Below, piece after piece: positions 10,301-18,989 of a DNA stretch of 64,000 nucleotides. The stretch is taken from assembly GCA_009840355.1 (NCBI GenBank), contig VXNZ01000011.1, positions 26,220-90,219 on the forward strand, given 5' to 3'. The notes beneath the pieces are model-generated. The model searched no databases. It was not told the DNA's origin and worked only from the letters and a program-made list of their open reading frames with translations. The stretch's first letter is position 1; each line of letters starts with the position of its first letter. The position numbers and the translations under genes were made by a program. This DNA is from Chloroflexota bacterium. Lineage in GTDB: Bacteria; Chloroflexota; Dehalococcoidia; Lucifugimonadales; JADFKI01.

Positions 10301-10735
10301 CTGATAGCGTCAGGCATGATGCTGCCGGAACAAGGCTCGATACTACTGACAATCGCGGACAGGGACAAGGCAGACGCCGTGCCGATGATACGCCAACTCG
10401 CGGATGCGGGCTACACGCTGTTCGCCACGGAAGGCACGGCGCGGCTGATTCACGGGCTTGGCATAGACGCCTTTGCCATACCGAAGGCGCACACCGGCGA
10501 GCATCCCAACACGGTGGACATCATCGCGGACGGCACAGTATCGGCGGTGGTAAATACAATTGAAGGCGACCGCGAATCGCTAGAAGACGGCTTCGAGATA
10601 CGCCGCGCCGGCGTGGACCGCCGCATCCCCTGCTTCACATCGCTAGACACCGCCCGCGCCGCCGTAGAAAGCCTGATAGGGGGAGCGGCGAATTACAGCA
10701 TTAAGCCGCTGCCGGAGTATCGCAACAGGTCGTGA
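7349..10735 (+). CDS. carB: Carbamoyl-phosphate synthase large subunit
   Basis: Makes carbamoyl phosphate from bicarbonate, ammonia and two ATP. The two homologous ATP-grasp halves are plain: each opens with the dinucleotide-fold motif ([17 protein letters not shown] near residue 12, [17 protein letters not shown] near 592) and each carries the VRPAY/VRPSY plus EVNPR-S-R-S/T ATP-grasp motifs. The C-terminal MGS-like regulatory domain ([20 protein letters not shown] onward) binds allosteric nucleotides in relatives. At 1128 residues it is about 50 longer than typical, the extra lying around residues 430-460 between the halves. Its GTG start overlaps the preceding small gene. Confidence 0.97.
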   Translation: MNEKPSKVLVIGSGPIVIGQAAEFDYAGTQACKSLREEGVTTVLVNSNPATIMTDEDIADIVYIEPLTVEVLTRIIAAERPDGVLPTLGGQTGLNLAVDLADAGVLEKYDVRLLGTPLATIRNAEDRELFRQLLADIGEPVLPSAIVESMEEAHEALKTLPLPLVVRPAYTLGGTGGGICHTMDEFNTIVASGLAASPISQVLLERSLIGWKEIEYEVMRDAADNCITICNMENIDPMGVHTGDSIVVAPSQTLSDKEYQLLRSVSLKIIRALGIEGGCNIQMALAPGDVVSETLPDGGGRDNEYYIIEVNPRVSRSSALASKATGYPIARVAAKIAVGKRLDEIPNAVTQQTVAAFEPALDYCVVKIPRWPFDKFPAGDRSITTQMKATGEVMAIDRSFEAAFQKAVRSLEITNRDILWEGEGWRLGDADAAQNGAERASGGDTDAMLEGLNGARLPLNPNDERLWALLYTLRRGVSPEALSRATGIDPWFTRAFQNIALMEEELLSSHLDADRLWRAKRLGFSDVKIGELTDRTAQQIRDLRHEWDLRPVYKMVDTCAAEFEALTPYFYSTYEEENEAIPMNTGKALVVGSGPIRIGQGIEFDYCSVHAAWALDEEGVSSIMANSNPETVSTDFDTSDRLYFEPLDEESVLDILENEALTEDGSELDFPPSIVQFGGQTAINLSQTLDSVEMPILGSTARSIDIASDRHLFEEFLARTGIPNPPGAAVSNLEQALNVAQRVGYPVLVRPSYVLGGRAMEIVQNATELVRYMTHAFEAGMGRRVLIDKYFEGREVEVDAVCDGENVLIPGIMEHVERAGVHSGDSMAIYPGLTLTEAEVDTIVDYTTRIGRALQVKGLMNIQYVVVGGQAYRSPATGGAIGNQDTQVFVIEVNPRASRTIPFISKVTGVPMIRLAIKAMLGKSITEAGYEGGLWKRQKLVAVKAPVFSMSKLSGVDTYLGPEMKSTGEVMGIDEDFSSAVAKALIASGMMLPEQGSILLTIADRDKADAVPMIRQLADAGYTLFATEGTARLIHGLGIDAFAIPKAHTGEHPNTVDIIADGTVSAVVNTIEGDRESLEDGFEIRRAGVDRRIPCFTSLDTARAAVESLIGGAANYSIKPLPEYRNRS

Positions 10736-10875
10736 TATTTTCCCGGTACTCACACGGGAAGACGACAAGGCGTGTAACGCCCTGCGCCCTGCAGCGTCTG
10801 CGACAGCAGACGCCAACTATCACATATTACCCATCCTGTATATCGTTGTTAATTCCTGTTCGCGAGGTACCACCT

Positions 10876-13467
10876 GTGATCCCCCTCAAACTCAGCGTCA
10901 AGAATTTTATGTGCTACCGCGACGACGTGCCGGCGCTGCACTTTGATAGCATCCATGTCGCTTGTCTTTGCGGCGATAATGGGCACGGCAAGACGGCGCT
11001 GCTCGATGCTATCACTTGGGCGCTCTGGGGCGTTGCGCGCGCCACTCCTACCGGCACGGGCAGCATCAATGCGCTCCGAATGGCGGACCTGATGCACATG
11101 GGGCAGACCGACATGAGCGTGGAATTGGACTTCACGGCGAGCGACCAACTCTACCGCGTCGTCCGCAGGCACACCGTCGGCGTGCGCGGCAAGAACAGCC
11201 GCACAACTCTCGAACTACAGATTGCGACCGACGACGGCGGCGAGACTTTTCGCTCTATCAGTCGCAATACCGTCAGGGAGACCGGCATCCGTATCAGCGA
11301 AATCCTGAATATGGATTTCAAGACATTCGTCAACACCGCGTATCTCGCGCAGGGTCAGGCGGACCTGTTCACCACCAGCACGCCCACGGAGCGCAAGAAA
11401 TGCCTCGCCGAAGTGCTGGATTTGTCTTACTATCAGCGTCTGTCCGATGACGCCAACACGCGCAGTCGCAGCCTGCGGAGCGATATGCAGCAGGCACTCA
11501 CCGCGATCAACCTGCACTCGGAAGAGACCGCGCGCAAGCCTGAATACGAGCAGCGTCTCGCCGCTGTGAACGCCGCAATCGCGGAAACCACGCCGCAAGC
11601 GGCATCGCAGCGCAAGCAGGTCGAATGCCTTCGCGCCGAAGTGCAAAGACTGCAATCGCTCCAAACAGAGTTCGCCACCCTTGAGCAGCGTGTGAAATCG
11701 GCGCAAGCAGACGCCCGCACGCTGCGGCAACGGGTAGTTGCCGACGAAGGGCGAGCCGACAATTACCGCAAGACCATCGCCAATGCGCCGCAGATTGTGC
11801 AAGGCTACGACGCGCTCCAATCGGCGCAGTCTGAGATCGCAAGGCTGGACACAGCGCTATCACAGAAGAGCAGCTTAGACTCGCGGCGTGCGGCGCTCGC
11901 GCAGGCGATTGCCCTGCAGGAAGAGCGCATCTCATCGACGCGGCGCACATTGCGGCAGCGCATTTCTGCCGAGCTGGAACCGCGCGCCAATCGCCTGACG
12001 CAGATTAAGGAACAACAGGAGGCGCTGCTACAGCGACACGCTACACTCGCAAAACAGTCGGGTGCCGTCGAACGGCAGCGCAAGGACGCGGCTGGCATCG
12101 ACACCAGCATCCGGACGCTCACGCAGGACAACGAGCGGCTGATGGCGCAGATGCAGGACACGCGCCGCAAGTTCGATATGCTTGAACAAGGCGATGCCAT
12201 CTGCCCGCTGTGCAACCAGCCGCTCGGCGCGGACGGGCAGCAGCATCTCCGCGCCGAATACCAGCGCACGGGAGTTGAAAGCAAGGCGGCGTACAGCGAG
12301 AACGCCATACGAATCGACGCGCTCACGAACAAGGGGAAGAGGGCCGCCGCAGAAGTCGCCGCTTTGGAAGCGAAGCACAATTCCTCAAGCCGCGCGCTCG
12401 CGGCGGAAGACGCGAACTTGAAGCGCGACGAACAGGACTCGCTACAAGCGCAGGAAGACTTGGCTGCCGCGCGCACAGCACTCACGGACACGGAACGCGC
12501 GCTGAAAGACAAGGCGTTCGCGCAGAACGAACGCAACGAACTCGCCGGGTTGGAAACGACCATAGCCGCGCTGGAATACGACGCGGAGGCGCACCAGCAA
12601 GTGCGCAAGAATGTCAGCGAACTGCGGCAGTTTGACGCGGCGCATCACGCGCTCAATGAGGCGCAGGCGAATCTTCCCGCCGTCGATGAGGCGCTGCACA
12701 CCACGCGGCAGATGCTCGCCGAGCGCCAAGCAGACATCGAAGCCGCGAACGAGCGAATGTCCGCTTTGACACAAGACTTGGAATCGCTGCCCTCGCTCAC
12801 GACCGCGCTGTCCGCCGCCGTATCGCAGAGTGAACAATTGGCGGACGAACTGCGGCGCGCCGAGATAGAACGCGGCGTGCTTGAAAGCAACATCAGCCGC
12901 TGCGAGGATTTGGAAAAGCAGATAAGCGCTTTGCGGCAAGAGCACAAACGCCTAGCCCGCGACAAGAGCATCTACGACGAGCTGACCGTGGCGTTCGGCA
13001 AGAACGGCATACAGGCGCTCGTCATCGAGAGCGCTATCCCGCAGCTGCAAGACGACGCCAACGCGATTTTGGGTCGCGTTACGGACAACCGCATGAGCTT
13101 GAAGTTGGAGCTGGACGAGAGCACATCGGAGCGGCTGGAGATCCGCATCGGGGACGAACTCGGCACGCGCGACTACCTGACATTCAGCGGCGGAGAGGCG
13201 TTTCGCATCAACTTCGCGCTGCGCATTGCGCTGTCTCGACTGCTCGCGAGACGCTCCGGCGCGCCGCTGCCTGTGCTCTTCATAGACGAAGGCTTCGGCT
13301 CGCAAGACAGGTCTGGACAAGAGCGCCTGACGGAGGCAATCCAATCGATCCAGGACGAATTCGAGAAAATAATCGTCATCACGCACATCGAGCAGATGAA
13401 AGAAGCCTTCCCCGTCCGCATCGAAGTGCGCAAGAGCGAGCGCGGGTCCACATTTGCGGTGGTGTGA
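10876..13467 (+). CDS. SbcC/Rad50-like SMC-type ATPase
   Basis: DNA double-strand-break processing ATPase of the Mre11-Rad50 (SbcCD) type. Seen: Walker A GDNGHGKT (33-40), long flanking coiled coils, a zinc-hook CPLC at mid-length that would join two coiled coils, the ABC signature TFSGGEAFRINFALR, and Walker B LPVLFIDEGFGSQD, followed by the His-switch region VITHIEQMKEAFP. GTG 10876 (GAGG about 9 nt upstream) gives 863 residues starting at the canonical first strand. The frame also stays open back to 10732. No SbcD/Mre11 nuclease gene is adjacent, which is unusual because the two are normally an operon. Confidence 0.87.
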   Translation: MIPLKLSVKNFMCYRDDVPALHFDSIHVACLCGDNGHGKTALLDAITWALWGVARATPTGTGSINALRMADLMHMGQTDMSVELDFTASDQLYRVVRRHTVGVRGKNSRTTLELQIATDDGGETFRSISRNTVRETGIRISEILNMDFKTFVNTAYLAQGQADLFTTSTPTERKKCLAEVLDLSYYQRLSDDANTRSRSLRSDMQQALTAINLHSEETARKPEYEQRLAAVNAAIAETTPQAASQRKQVECLRAEVQRLQSLQTEFATLEQRVKSAQADARTLRQRVVADEGRADNYRKTIANAPQIVQGYDALQSAQSEIARLDTALSQKSSLDSRRAALAQAIALQEERISSTRRTLRQRISAELEPRANRLTQIKEQQEALLQRHATLAKQSGAVERQRKDAAGIDTSIRTLTQDNERLMAQMQDTRRKFDMLEQGDAICPLCNQPLGADGQQHLRAEYQRTGVESKAAYSENAIRIDALTNKGKRAAAEVAALEAKHNSSSRALAAEDANLKRDEQDSLQAQEDLAAARTALTDTERALKDKAFAQNERNELAGLETTIAALEYDAEAHQQVRKNVSELRQFDAAHHALNEAQANLPAVDEALHTTRQMLAERQADIEAANERMSALTQDLESLPSLTTALSAAVSQSEQLADELRRAEIERGVLESNISRCEDLEKQISALRQEHKRLARDKSIYDELTVAFGKNGIQALVIESAIPQLQDDANAILGRVTDNRMSLKLELDESTSERLEIRIGDELGTRDYLTFSGGEAFRINFALRIALSRLLARRSGAPLPVLFIDEGFGSQDRSGQERLTEAIQSIQDEFEKIIVITHIEQMKEAFPVRIEVRKSERGSTFAVV

Positions 13468-13503
13468 GCTGCCACGCCGCCGCTTGAAATATACTCGACC
13501 CAA

Positions 13504-13849
13504 CTACACACTTGCTCCGATTACTTCAATTCCAATATCGCTGAAGATTTCGAGGCGATAGTCGTTTGTGAGGAACACACGGCATCCGTATGCCAGCGCT
13601 GCGCCAAGATGTATGGAATCCGGCGTCGAAAACCCTTACTGCGCCCTAATCAAAGTCGCTTTGTCCAACGCTTCTCGTGTGAGCGGCGCTATTTCCTCAA
13701 TTCTCGTTTCGAAGAAGTTGTCAAAATACCACAGCACCTTGATACTTCCTTCTCTGACAGGCCGAATGCGACATTCCAAAATAGTCAGAGCGCTTGCTAC
13801 AAGAATATCTCCGTCGATAGGCAGACGTGAATCTAGGAGTGGGTGTGCG
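13504..13849 (-). pseudogene. PIN-domain toxin relic with in-frame stop and lost N-terminus
   Basis: Read on the minus strand the frame gives GDILVASALTILECRIRPVR, then ALDKATLIRAQ, a TAA at 13636-13638, then GFSTPDSIHLGAALAYGCRV and FLTNDYRLEIF to a TAG at 13504. This is the C-terminal two-thirds of a VapC-type PIN ribonuclease, including the conserved TPDSIHLGAAL and LTND acidic motifs. The first roughly 35 residues with the LDTN motif are missing, because the frame runs straight back into the stop of the CoA-transferase gene. The nonsense codon replaces a residue usually aromatic or His in this family, from memory. It is certainly not a working PIN enzyme. Confidence 0.75.
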
Positions 13850-13851
13850 CG

Positions 13852-14529
13852 CTACAGCTCAATCTCTTGCAAATCCGGCGATATTATTAAGTCGGCGTCC
13901 GTGGCGGCTTGCACTTCTTCCGCAGTCCATCCGGGCGCGATTTCGCGCAGCACCAAGCCGTCGGCGGTTATTTCCATCACGGCGATGTCCGTAACTATCA
14001 GATCGACGCAGCCTTTGCCGGTTAGCGGGTAGGTACACTCTTGCACGACTTTCGACCCGCCGCTGCGGTCGGTGTGTTCCATCGCGACGATGACGCGCCG
14101 CGCGCCAACGGCGAGGTCCATAGCGCCGCCCACATTGCCAACGCCACGCTCGGGCAGCATCCAGTTCGCGAGGTCGCCGGACGCCGATACTTGCAGCGCG
14201 CCAAGCACGGTTACATCGATGTGCCCGCCGCGAATCATCGCGAATGCGTCCGCGGAGTGGAAGAACGACATTCCCGGATGCCACGCCAGAAAATGCCCGC
14301 TCGCGTTCGTCAGATCAACATCCTCTTCACCCTCCTCCGCCATCGGGCCGAAGTTCATCACGCCGCTCTCGCTGTGATACAGCACATCGCGTCCTTCCGG
14401 CACAAACTGCGAGCACAACGAAGGTATGCCGATGCCGAGGTTCACCACATCGCAGTCTTGCAACTCCTTCGCCACGCGCATAGCGATGATTTCCCTGTCC
14501 AGCCTGTACTTCTCTTCCGTTGCTGCCAT
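13852..14529 (-). CDS. 3-oxoacid CoA-transferase, subunit B
   Basis: One half of a family I CoA-transferase (SCOT, AtoA or PcaJ type), moving CoA between a dicarboxylate or acetate and a 3-oxoacid through a glutamyl-CoA intermediate. The catalytic region reads HSESGVMNFG, where the Glu after Ser is the expected nucleophile, preceded by NLGIGIP near residue 33. ATG 14529 is chosen because AGGAG lies 9 nt upstream. The 225 residues match the usual B subunit. The A subunit is at 19262-19972 on the same strand, with several unrelated-looking genes between, instead of the usual adjacent pair. Confidence 0.93.
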   Translation of the reverse strand: MAATEEKYRLDREIIAMRVAKELQDCDVVNLGIGIPSLCSQFVPEGRDVLYHSESGVMNFGPMAEEGEEDVDLTNASGHFLAWHPGMSFFHSADAFAMIRGGHIDVTVLGALQVSASGDLANWMLPERGVGNVGGAMDLAVGARRVIVAMEHTDRSGGSKVVQECTYPLTGKGCVDLIVTDIAVMEITADGLVLREIAPGWTAEEVQAATDADLIISPDLQEIEL

Positions 14530-14694
14530 CGTGCGTAACTCCTGAGTATGTCGGCGTTTCAGACTGTCAGTGTACCAGACTTTCATATTTACCCAATGAA
14601 AATATGCTATCGTCTCGGCAGATAGACAGATTTGGCATAGCATTCACAAGCAAATAAACTCCGATGCCAATTGGCGTGCAGATGACAACATGGG

Positions 14695-15996
14695 CTAATC
14701 CCCGCGCGATGGAGGATATAGCAAGCCCGCGATTACGCCAATTCCCGATGTTAGCGCCATCACCACGAGACCCGTCTGCAATCCGCCGCTTAACTCAGCG
14801 ACCACGCCCACGATAATGGGGCCCGCTGCAAAACCCAAGCCCGCGAACATGGCTATCAGCGCACTTACTGCCGCCACTTCACGCGGGCGTATGTCGTCGA
14901 ACTCGAACGGCAGCATCTCTAGCGCGGGCACTGCTATCCACACCAAGCCCAGCGCCGTAATCGCCAGAGCCAGCAGCATCGTGTCGGTTGTCAGCACGAT
15001 GGCGAGCGCAAGCAGCACATTCAGCAGCGCGGGAACGGCAAGCAGCACCCGCCGATTGCTGAACTTCCAGTTTACCCATCCGCCCGCAAGCGCGCCGGGT
15101 ATCAGGCCGTAATACAGGAAACCCAGCAGAGGTCCGCCCAGCGTTATTTCGATGCCTCTGTCTTCCTGCAGCAGCGTGGGCAGGAATGTTACGATGCCCG
15201 TCCACACCGATGCCAGCGAGAACATCGTTATCGCGATTAGCCAACCTTGCTTGTATTTTCGCAGCGCCGATAGGGGATTAGTCGGCTGGTTTTGCAGGGC
15301 ATCGTCGATGTCCTGCGCCGGTGCCTTGCTCTCACGCGCGACGAGAACGAAGGCAATCGCCTGAGCTGCGACGAATGCCGCCTGCAGGTAGTATGCGCTT
15401 CGCCAGCTTCCGAGCCAGACTATCAGCAGCGCGCCGGCGCTGACCGCGATAGCAAGCAGCAGGCTGTGCAACGACAAGCCGACCGCGTTGATTAGGGCAT
15501 ACTGCCGCCTTTCTGCCCATTGATGGAACAGCAGCGGGCGCACGGCTATCGTGAGCGAGTGGAACAGAACCGCCAGAAAACGCGCCACGAACAGCATAAG
15601 GAAGCCGTTCGCAAGCCCTTGCAGAAGCAGCACGGGCGCGACCACAAGCATCGAAAGCCAAGTAATTGAGACGGGACGGTAGCGCGAGAACCAGACGCCG
15701 AACGGCAGCAGCGCAACCGCCGCCGTAACCCACCACACGCCTTGCAGCAACCCGACTTGCACCGGACTAAGCGCGAGGTCTTGCGCGATAAACGGCAGCA
15801 GCACACCCAGCACGAACGACGATAGGCGCAGGCTGCTCAGCTGCAGTTGGCACAGCATCAGCACGATCCACCCTCGCAGGGATGTGCGTTCTATGCCGTC
15901 AGGATGCGAAGTTGGAGATAGCATTAATTTAAAGAACTGGCGAACTTTCGGAATAGCGAAATTGGCGATTCTCGAAGCCATGCACGGCTTAAACAC
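14695..15996 (-). CDS. Major facilitator superfamily transporter
   Basis: About twelve hydrophobic segments in two sets of six, with a typical MFS loop 2-3 region (FGVWFSRYRP) and a second-half repeat. The likely role is proton-coupled import or export of a small organic solute across the cytoplasmic membrane. No segment tells the substrate. The start is uncertain: GTG 15996, ATG 15981 and ATG 15924 are in frame and none has a clear ribosome site. The first membrane helix begins only about 16 residues after the ATG at 15924, making that one plausible. It sits between the two CoA-transferase subunits on the same strand, so its substrate may be the acid they activate. Confidence 0.88.
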   Translation of the reverse strand: MFKPCMASRIANFAIPKVRQFFKLMLSPTSHPDGIERTSLRGWIVLMLCQLQLSSLRLSSFVLGVLLPFIAQDLALSPVQVGLLQGVWWVTAAVALLPFGVWFSRYRPVSITWLSMLVVAPVLLLQGLANGFLMLFVARFLAVLFHSLTIAVRPLLFHQWAERRQYALINAVGLSLHSLLLAIAVSAGALLIVWLGSWRSAYYLQAAFVAAQAIAFVLVARESKAPAQDIDDALQNQPTNPLSALRKYKQGWLIAITMFSLASVWTGIVTFLPTLLQEDRGIEITLGGPLLGFLYYGLIPGALAGGWVNWKFSNRRVLLAVPALLNVLLALAIVLTTDTMLLALAITALGLVWIAVPALEMLPFEFDDIRPREVAAVSALIAMFAGLGFAAGPIIVGVVAELSGGLQTGLVVMALTSGIGVIAGLLYPPSRGD

Positions 15997-16004
15997 GGGA
16001 GATT

Positions 16005-16033
16005 AGGTCAGAGAAACCTATATGTAGTATAAT
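16005..16033 (+). promoter_or_regulatory. Candidate sigma-70 promoter for the 16.0-16.2 kb RNA
   Basis: A perfect -10 hexamer TATAAT lies at 16028-16033 in AT-rich surroundings, directly upstream of a run of hairpins ending in a terminator. A -35 near 16003-16010 is only a weak match. It points away from the divergent MFS gene. Seen directly; promoter activity is inferred. Confidence 0.45.
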
Positions 16034-16039
16034 ACTGCT

Positions 16040-16220
16040 GAAGTGGAGCGGGGGAGATTTACCCATTTCACAATAAGCGTTCTCGCAAGGGAGCGCATCT
16101 TTCCTTTATGAGGCATGAAAAAAAGGAGGTTTGAGCATGACTTAGCGACAGGGAACACACATACGGCGGGCGACCTGCGCCCAAATTATTTGAAACACTC
16201 CGATTTGGAGTGTTTTTATT
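16040..16220 (+). ncRNA. Candidate structured RNA or attenuator leader with a two-codon frame
   Basis: About 180 nt between a TATAAT box and a strong intrinsic terminator hold three further hairpins. 16043-16071: GTGGA pairs TTCAC with inner GGG/CCC. 16077-16096: an 8-bp stem closed by a GCAA tetraloop. 16168-16182: GGGCG/CGCCC. Between the second and third is a complete Shine-Dalgarno AAGGAGGT (16123-16130) six bases before ATG-ACT-TAG (16137-16145), a start codon with one further sense codon. No longer ORF exists. It could be a free small RNA, a ribosome-occupancy attenuator or a ligand-binding leader for the gene starting at 16254. It matches no riboswitch class I know by eye. Confidence 0.5.
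16193..16219 (+). terminator. Rho-independent terminator
   Basis: AAACACTCC at 16193-16201 and GGAGTGTTT at 16207-16215 form a 9-bp stem around a GATTT loop and are followed by TTATTT. It ends the candidate RNA and lies just 35 bases before the coding start at 16254, so it could also act as an attenuator of that gene. Confidence 0.87.
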
Positions 16221-16253
16221 TGTGATTAAACGAAATTGTGAATGGAGCGAATT

Positions 16254-16943
16254 ATGAACGAACTAAATAAATCCTTGGACAACCTGAAGAAATGCCACAA
16301 GCAAACTCGTAACGAACTCGCCAAAATTCCTGAATCGACTATCATAGAAATTTATGGCGAGTCTTACTCGAAGAAACTACATCGAGAGATGAAGAGGTAT
16401 GGTGATGGACATTCGTTATATGGGATACCCATGACTGTCAAGGAGTTGAAAGGCACAGATGCGGTAGTTCTAATCGGGATGTCCTCACCGAAGTTGGACA
16501 GTGAATCTGACTTCAACCCTTTCACACCATTGCATACGATACCTCACTGGCGTGACGACAAGAGATTGAAGGCACAAGTTCACTCGACTAAGAGCCAAAA
16601 GGAGTATCGTCTGCATTTCATGTCGTGGCAGCAAGAGTGCGAAATTCACGGAAAGAATGACAATCATGCCCGCAGAAATCGGAGATTGTTAGTGAACAGA
16701 AGACCCGTTCTTGAATCTATACTACAACAAGAAAGGGGTGCATCAAGGGAGTTCATCAAACTCTTAAGAAATTCGTCAGCCGATAGCGAAATCCCATGGA
16801 TTGTATTGACTAACTCAATCAAAGAGCATCTTGATGACGCTATACTGAATCTCTTAGATGATCCCGATGTAATCCACATCAAAGCTGGACTCAGAAGCAA
16901 GAATTACAAAATTATGGGACTGATAGGTGATAAATTGCCATAG
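16254..16943 (+). CDS. Hypothetical protein in a low-GC insert
   Basis: A 229-residue, lysine-, histidine- and arginine-rich soluble protein with no signal peptide or membrane segment; no family recognised. ATG 16254 is preferred over ATG 16242 because GGAG at 16244-16247 is 6 nt upstream of the former. Codon use is AT-rich, unlike all neighbours, which suggests horizontal acquisition. The middle (TIPHWRDDKRLKAQVHSTKS) and a C-terminal stretch with SIKEHLDDAILNLLDD are the most structured-looking parts. It follows a terminator and structured leader that may control it. Nucleic-acid binding is possible from its basic charge but is not shown. Confidence 0.7.
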   Translation: MNELNKSLDNLKKCHKQTRNELAKIPESTIIEIYGESYSKKLHREMKRYGDGHSLYGIPMTVKELKGTDAVVLIGMSSPKLDSESDFNPFTPLHTIPHWRDDKRLKAQVHSTKSQKEYRLHFMSWQQECEIHGKNDNHARRNRRLLVNRRPVLESILQQERGASREFIKLLRNSSADSEIPWIVLTNSIKEHLDDAILNLLDDPDVIHIKAGLRSKNYKIMGLIGDKLP

Positions 16944-17057
16944 CTTCGACTGCGCCCTCTACAAAGTGCAGCTGAAATAGCTCGCCTTAATCATACAGGC
17001 GGCGGACACAACATACGCTCGCCGCCTGTCTTGCCAGAGCAACGCGCAAAGAAAGAC

Positions 17058-17087
17058 CCCGCGCAAGAGCGCTTATCTTTGCGCGGG
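17058..17087. terminator. Inverted repeat, weak bidirectional terminator
   Basis: CCCGCGCAA (17058-17066) and TTGCGCGGG (17079-17087) make a perfect 9-bp stem with a 12-base loop. On the minus strand the stem is followed by a T-rich stretch, so it may end transcription from the genes at 17094-17976. It also lies downstream of the plus-strand gene ending at 16943. Confidence 0.42.
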
Positions 17088-17093
17088 ACTTCC

Positions 17094-17261
17094 TCACGCT
17101 ATAGCAATCAATGCGATGATTGCAACATTCTCGCCGAGCGACCGCTGGATAGTGGCGACTATCGCCTCTGACTGCTTTTCGTCGAAGCCGGTGTCTCGCA
17201 ACGCCTGCGCCGCGCGCAACGTGTCAAACGGAACTGGTTGCCATAACGTCGTCCCTTTCAT
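17094..17261 (-). CDS. Short paralogue of the adjacent DUF1640-like protein
   Basis: A 55-residue ORF running from ATG 17261 to TGA at 17094. Its core FDTLRAAQALRDTGFDEKQS parallels FDTLRIANALKDAGFDDEQA in the next gene upstream, and both continue to a SLGEN motif. After SLGEN the short copy ends in a few hydrophobic residues, where the longer copy carries a charged region and a membrane helix. It is therefore a tandem duplicate that lost its C-terminal half, or a short membrane-tethered variant. There is no strong ribosome site. Confidence 0.58.
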   Translation of the reverse strand: MKGTTLWQPVPFDTLRAAQALRDTGFDEKQSEAIVATIQRSLGENVAIIALIAIA

Positions 17262-17288
17262 CGTAGCTTCGCCGCAGGCTTGGCGCCG

Positions 17289-17558
17289 TCAGAGCAATTC
17301 GAACAGGGTGAACAGCGCGACCATTATCATCACCAACCCGCCGCCCAACACCCAAAATGAACGGTGCATATCCGCGCGCAACTCGGCTATCGCCAATTTC
17401 ATGTCGGATAGCCCAGCGGCATGCTCGGATTTGGTTACAAGATTTTCGCCGAGCGAATCCTGAATGGCGACGACGATTGCCTTAGCTTGTTCATCATCGA
17501 AGCCCGCATCCTTTAGGGCATTGGCTATGCGCAGCGTGTCGAAAGTGGAAACAGCCAT
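17289..17558 (-). CDS. DUF1640-like small coiled-coil membrane protein
   Basis: An 89-residue protein with the helix-turn region FDTLRIANALKDAGFDDEQA, a charged segment, and one C-terminal transmembrane helix (about residues 68-88). This order (conserved aromatic-rich head, coiled coil, C-terminal helix) is that of the DUF1640/CCDC90-like family. Bacterial members have no firm function. A truncated paralogue follows directly. Assignment by eye from the head motif. Confidence 0.75.
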   Translation of the reverse strand: MAVSTFDTLRIANALKDAGFDDEQAKAIVVAIQDSLGENLVTKSEHAAGLSDMKLAIAELRADMHRSFWVLGGGLVMIMVALFTLFELL

Positions 17559-17622
17559 TATCTTTCCTCCCTTCTGCCCATTCTACCACCTCGATTGATG
17601 AGCGCGGTTCCTAATCGGCGCG

Positions 17623-17976
17623 CTAACGGCTATCGCTCTCGATGATACGCCTGAAGCGGCTGCGGAGCTTGCCCAAACCAGGGTCATACTCGCCCAACGG
17701 ATAGTCATCCGGGTGCGCCTCTGCCCAGGCGAGAGCGATTTCACTGATTAGCGCGGCATCAACAAACCTGTTCCTCGCGCGCTCCAAGACGAACTCTTTT
17801 ATCGCCCTGCGCCGCTTCGCCACTCCGTAAAGGTAGAAGGGCAGCCAGAAAGGAAGGAATATCAGGCGCAGAATCCACCTGAATATCGTTACCTGTGTGT
17901 TCAGGTTCTCATGGCTGGCGCTGGTATCTAACCTTGCCACTTCCGAACGCCAATCACGCTGCGGCTCTCTGGACAT
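17623..17976 (-). CDS. Hypothetical protein with one membrane hairpin
   Basis: 117 residues with a single aromatic-rich hydrophobic stretch (about residues 31-51, ILRLIFLPFWLPFYLYGVA) between basic flanks, followed by a helical, charged C-terminal tail. No family recognised. It starts at ATG 17976 and lies in line with the FAH-family gene upstream, with only a short gap, so the two may share a transcript. Confidence 0.62.
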   Translation of the reverse strand: MSREPQRDWRSEVARLDTSASHENLNTQVTIFRWILRLIFLPFWLPFYLYGVAKRRRAIKEFVLERARNRFVDAALISEIALAWAEAHPDDYPLGEYDPGLGKLRSRFRRIIESDSR

Positions 17977-18015
17977 AGCATCCCTTCCATTCTGGCATTC
18001 GATAGGAGTCAGAGC

Positions 18016-18927
18016 CTACGCATACTTCCCCGTCAGCTGCGGGGTGGTGCCTTCGTTGCCGGCTGACTCCCACTCGTGGCGCGTCTCCCTACCCCAGGTG
18101 CGCTTCAGGTCGTCCCGCACATTTAGGTGCATCTTGCCCAGCCCCTCGACTTCCATGTCGATAGTGTCGCCGTCTTGTATCGCGCTCAGGCCGAAGTGGT
18201 TCGTGCCGGTCGCCACCACATCGCCCGGTCCGAGCGAGTGCACGGATGTTACCCACTCGATTACGCGCGGGATCTTGTGCGCCATGTCGTCGGTGTTGAA
18301 GTCTTGGCAGAGACGGTCGTTGACCCACAGCTTGACGGGCAGACTTTGCGGATCGGCGATTTCGTCCGCGGTCACGAGATACGGACCCATCGGCGCGAAG
18401 GTCTCGCGTGATTTCATCTGGTAGAACGCCGGAATCCCGCGCGCGGACACGTCGATGAAGTTGATGTAGCCGAAGATGTAGTCGTAGGCGTCTTCCGCCT
18501 TGACCTGCCACGCGGGCTTGCTGATGACCAGCCCAAGCTCCGCCTCATGCTCGAATATCGTTGCGCCCACATCCGGCAGTAGGATAGTATCGCCGTCGCC
18601 TATCACTGCGTTCGGCGACTTGTTGAAGGCGTTTATAGGCGCAAGCTCAGAGCGCGTGCCGTTCTCCATGTAGTTCACTGCCATACAGATGATGTTAAGA
18701 GGCCCCGGCGCGGGCGAGCGCAAGCGGACGCTGTCCAATGGCACGCCGTCGCTGTTGGCGAGCGCCTGCTCGATGTGCGGCTTGTGCGTGTCGAAGTCGG
18801 CTATCAGCCCTGACAGGATGTCCTGCGGGCGGACATGCGGGATGTGGCTCGCCGCGTCCGATAGGTCAACTACACTGTCGCCTTTGAGCGCGCCCAGCTT
18901 AAAGTCGTCGAAGAATACCAGTTTCAT
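18016..18927 (-). CDS. Fumarylacetoacetate hydrolase (FAH) family protein
   Basis: 303 residues with the FAH C-terminal fold, which cleaves C-C bonds or hydrates/decarboxylates oxo-acids in aromatic catabolism using a divalent metal. The metal site is seen as EHEAELGLVISKPA (Glu-x-Glu) followed by a downstream Asp/Lys region (FIDVSARGIP), and the late GDVVATGTNHFG glycine-rich loop is conserved. The substrate is undetermined; relatives include 2-keto-4-pentenoate hydratases and acylpyruvate hydrolases. It lies between the two halves of the CoA-transferase and near an MFS carrier and cupin, which fits a ring-cleavage-product pathway. The linkage is inference. Confidence 0.92.
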   Translation of the reverse strand: MKLVFFDDFKLGALKGDSVVDLSDAASHIPHVRPQDILSGLIADFDTHKPHIEQALANSDGVPLDSVRLRSPAPGPLNIICMAVNYMENGTRSELAPINAFNKSPNAVIGDGDTILLPDVGATIFEHEAELGLVISKPAWQVKAEDAYDYIFGYINFIDVSARGIPAFYQMKSRETFAPMGPYLVTADEIADPQSLPVKLWVNDRLCQDFNTDDMAHKIPRVIEWVTSVHSLGPGDVVATGTNHFGLSAIQDGDTIDMEVEGLGKMHLNVRDDLKRTWGRETRHEWESAGNEGTTPQLTGKYA

Positions 18928-18989
18928 GTTTAACTCCCTTCGTTAGTAGATGTTCCATTGAACTAGTTTATCAGCCAAGAGCAAAACCG

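Noticed and set aside
13568..14032. Plus-strand frame across the PIN relic and the CoA-transferase gene
   Set aside because: It is antisense to the PIN relic and the CoA-transferase B subunit and has no family features.
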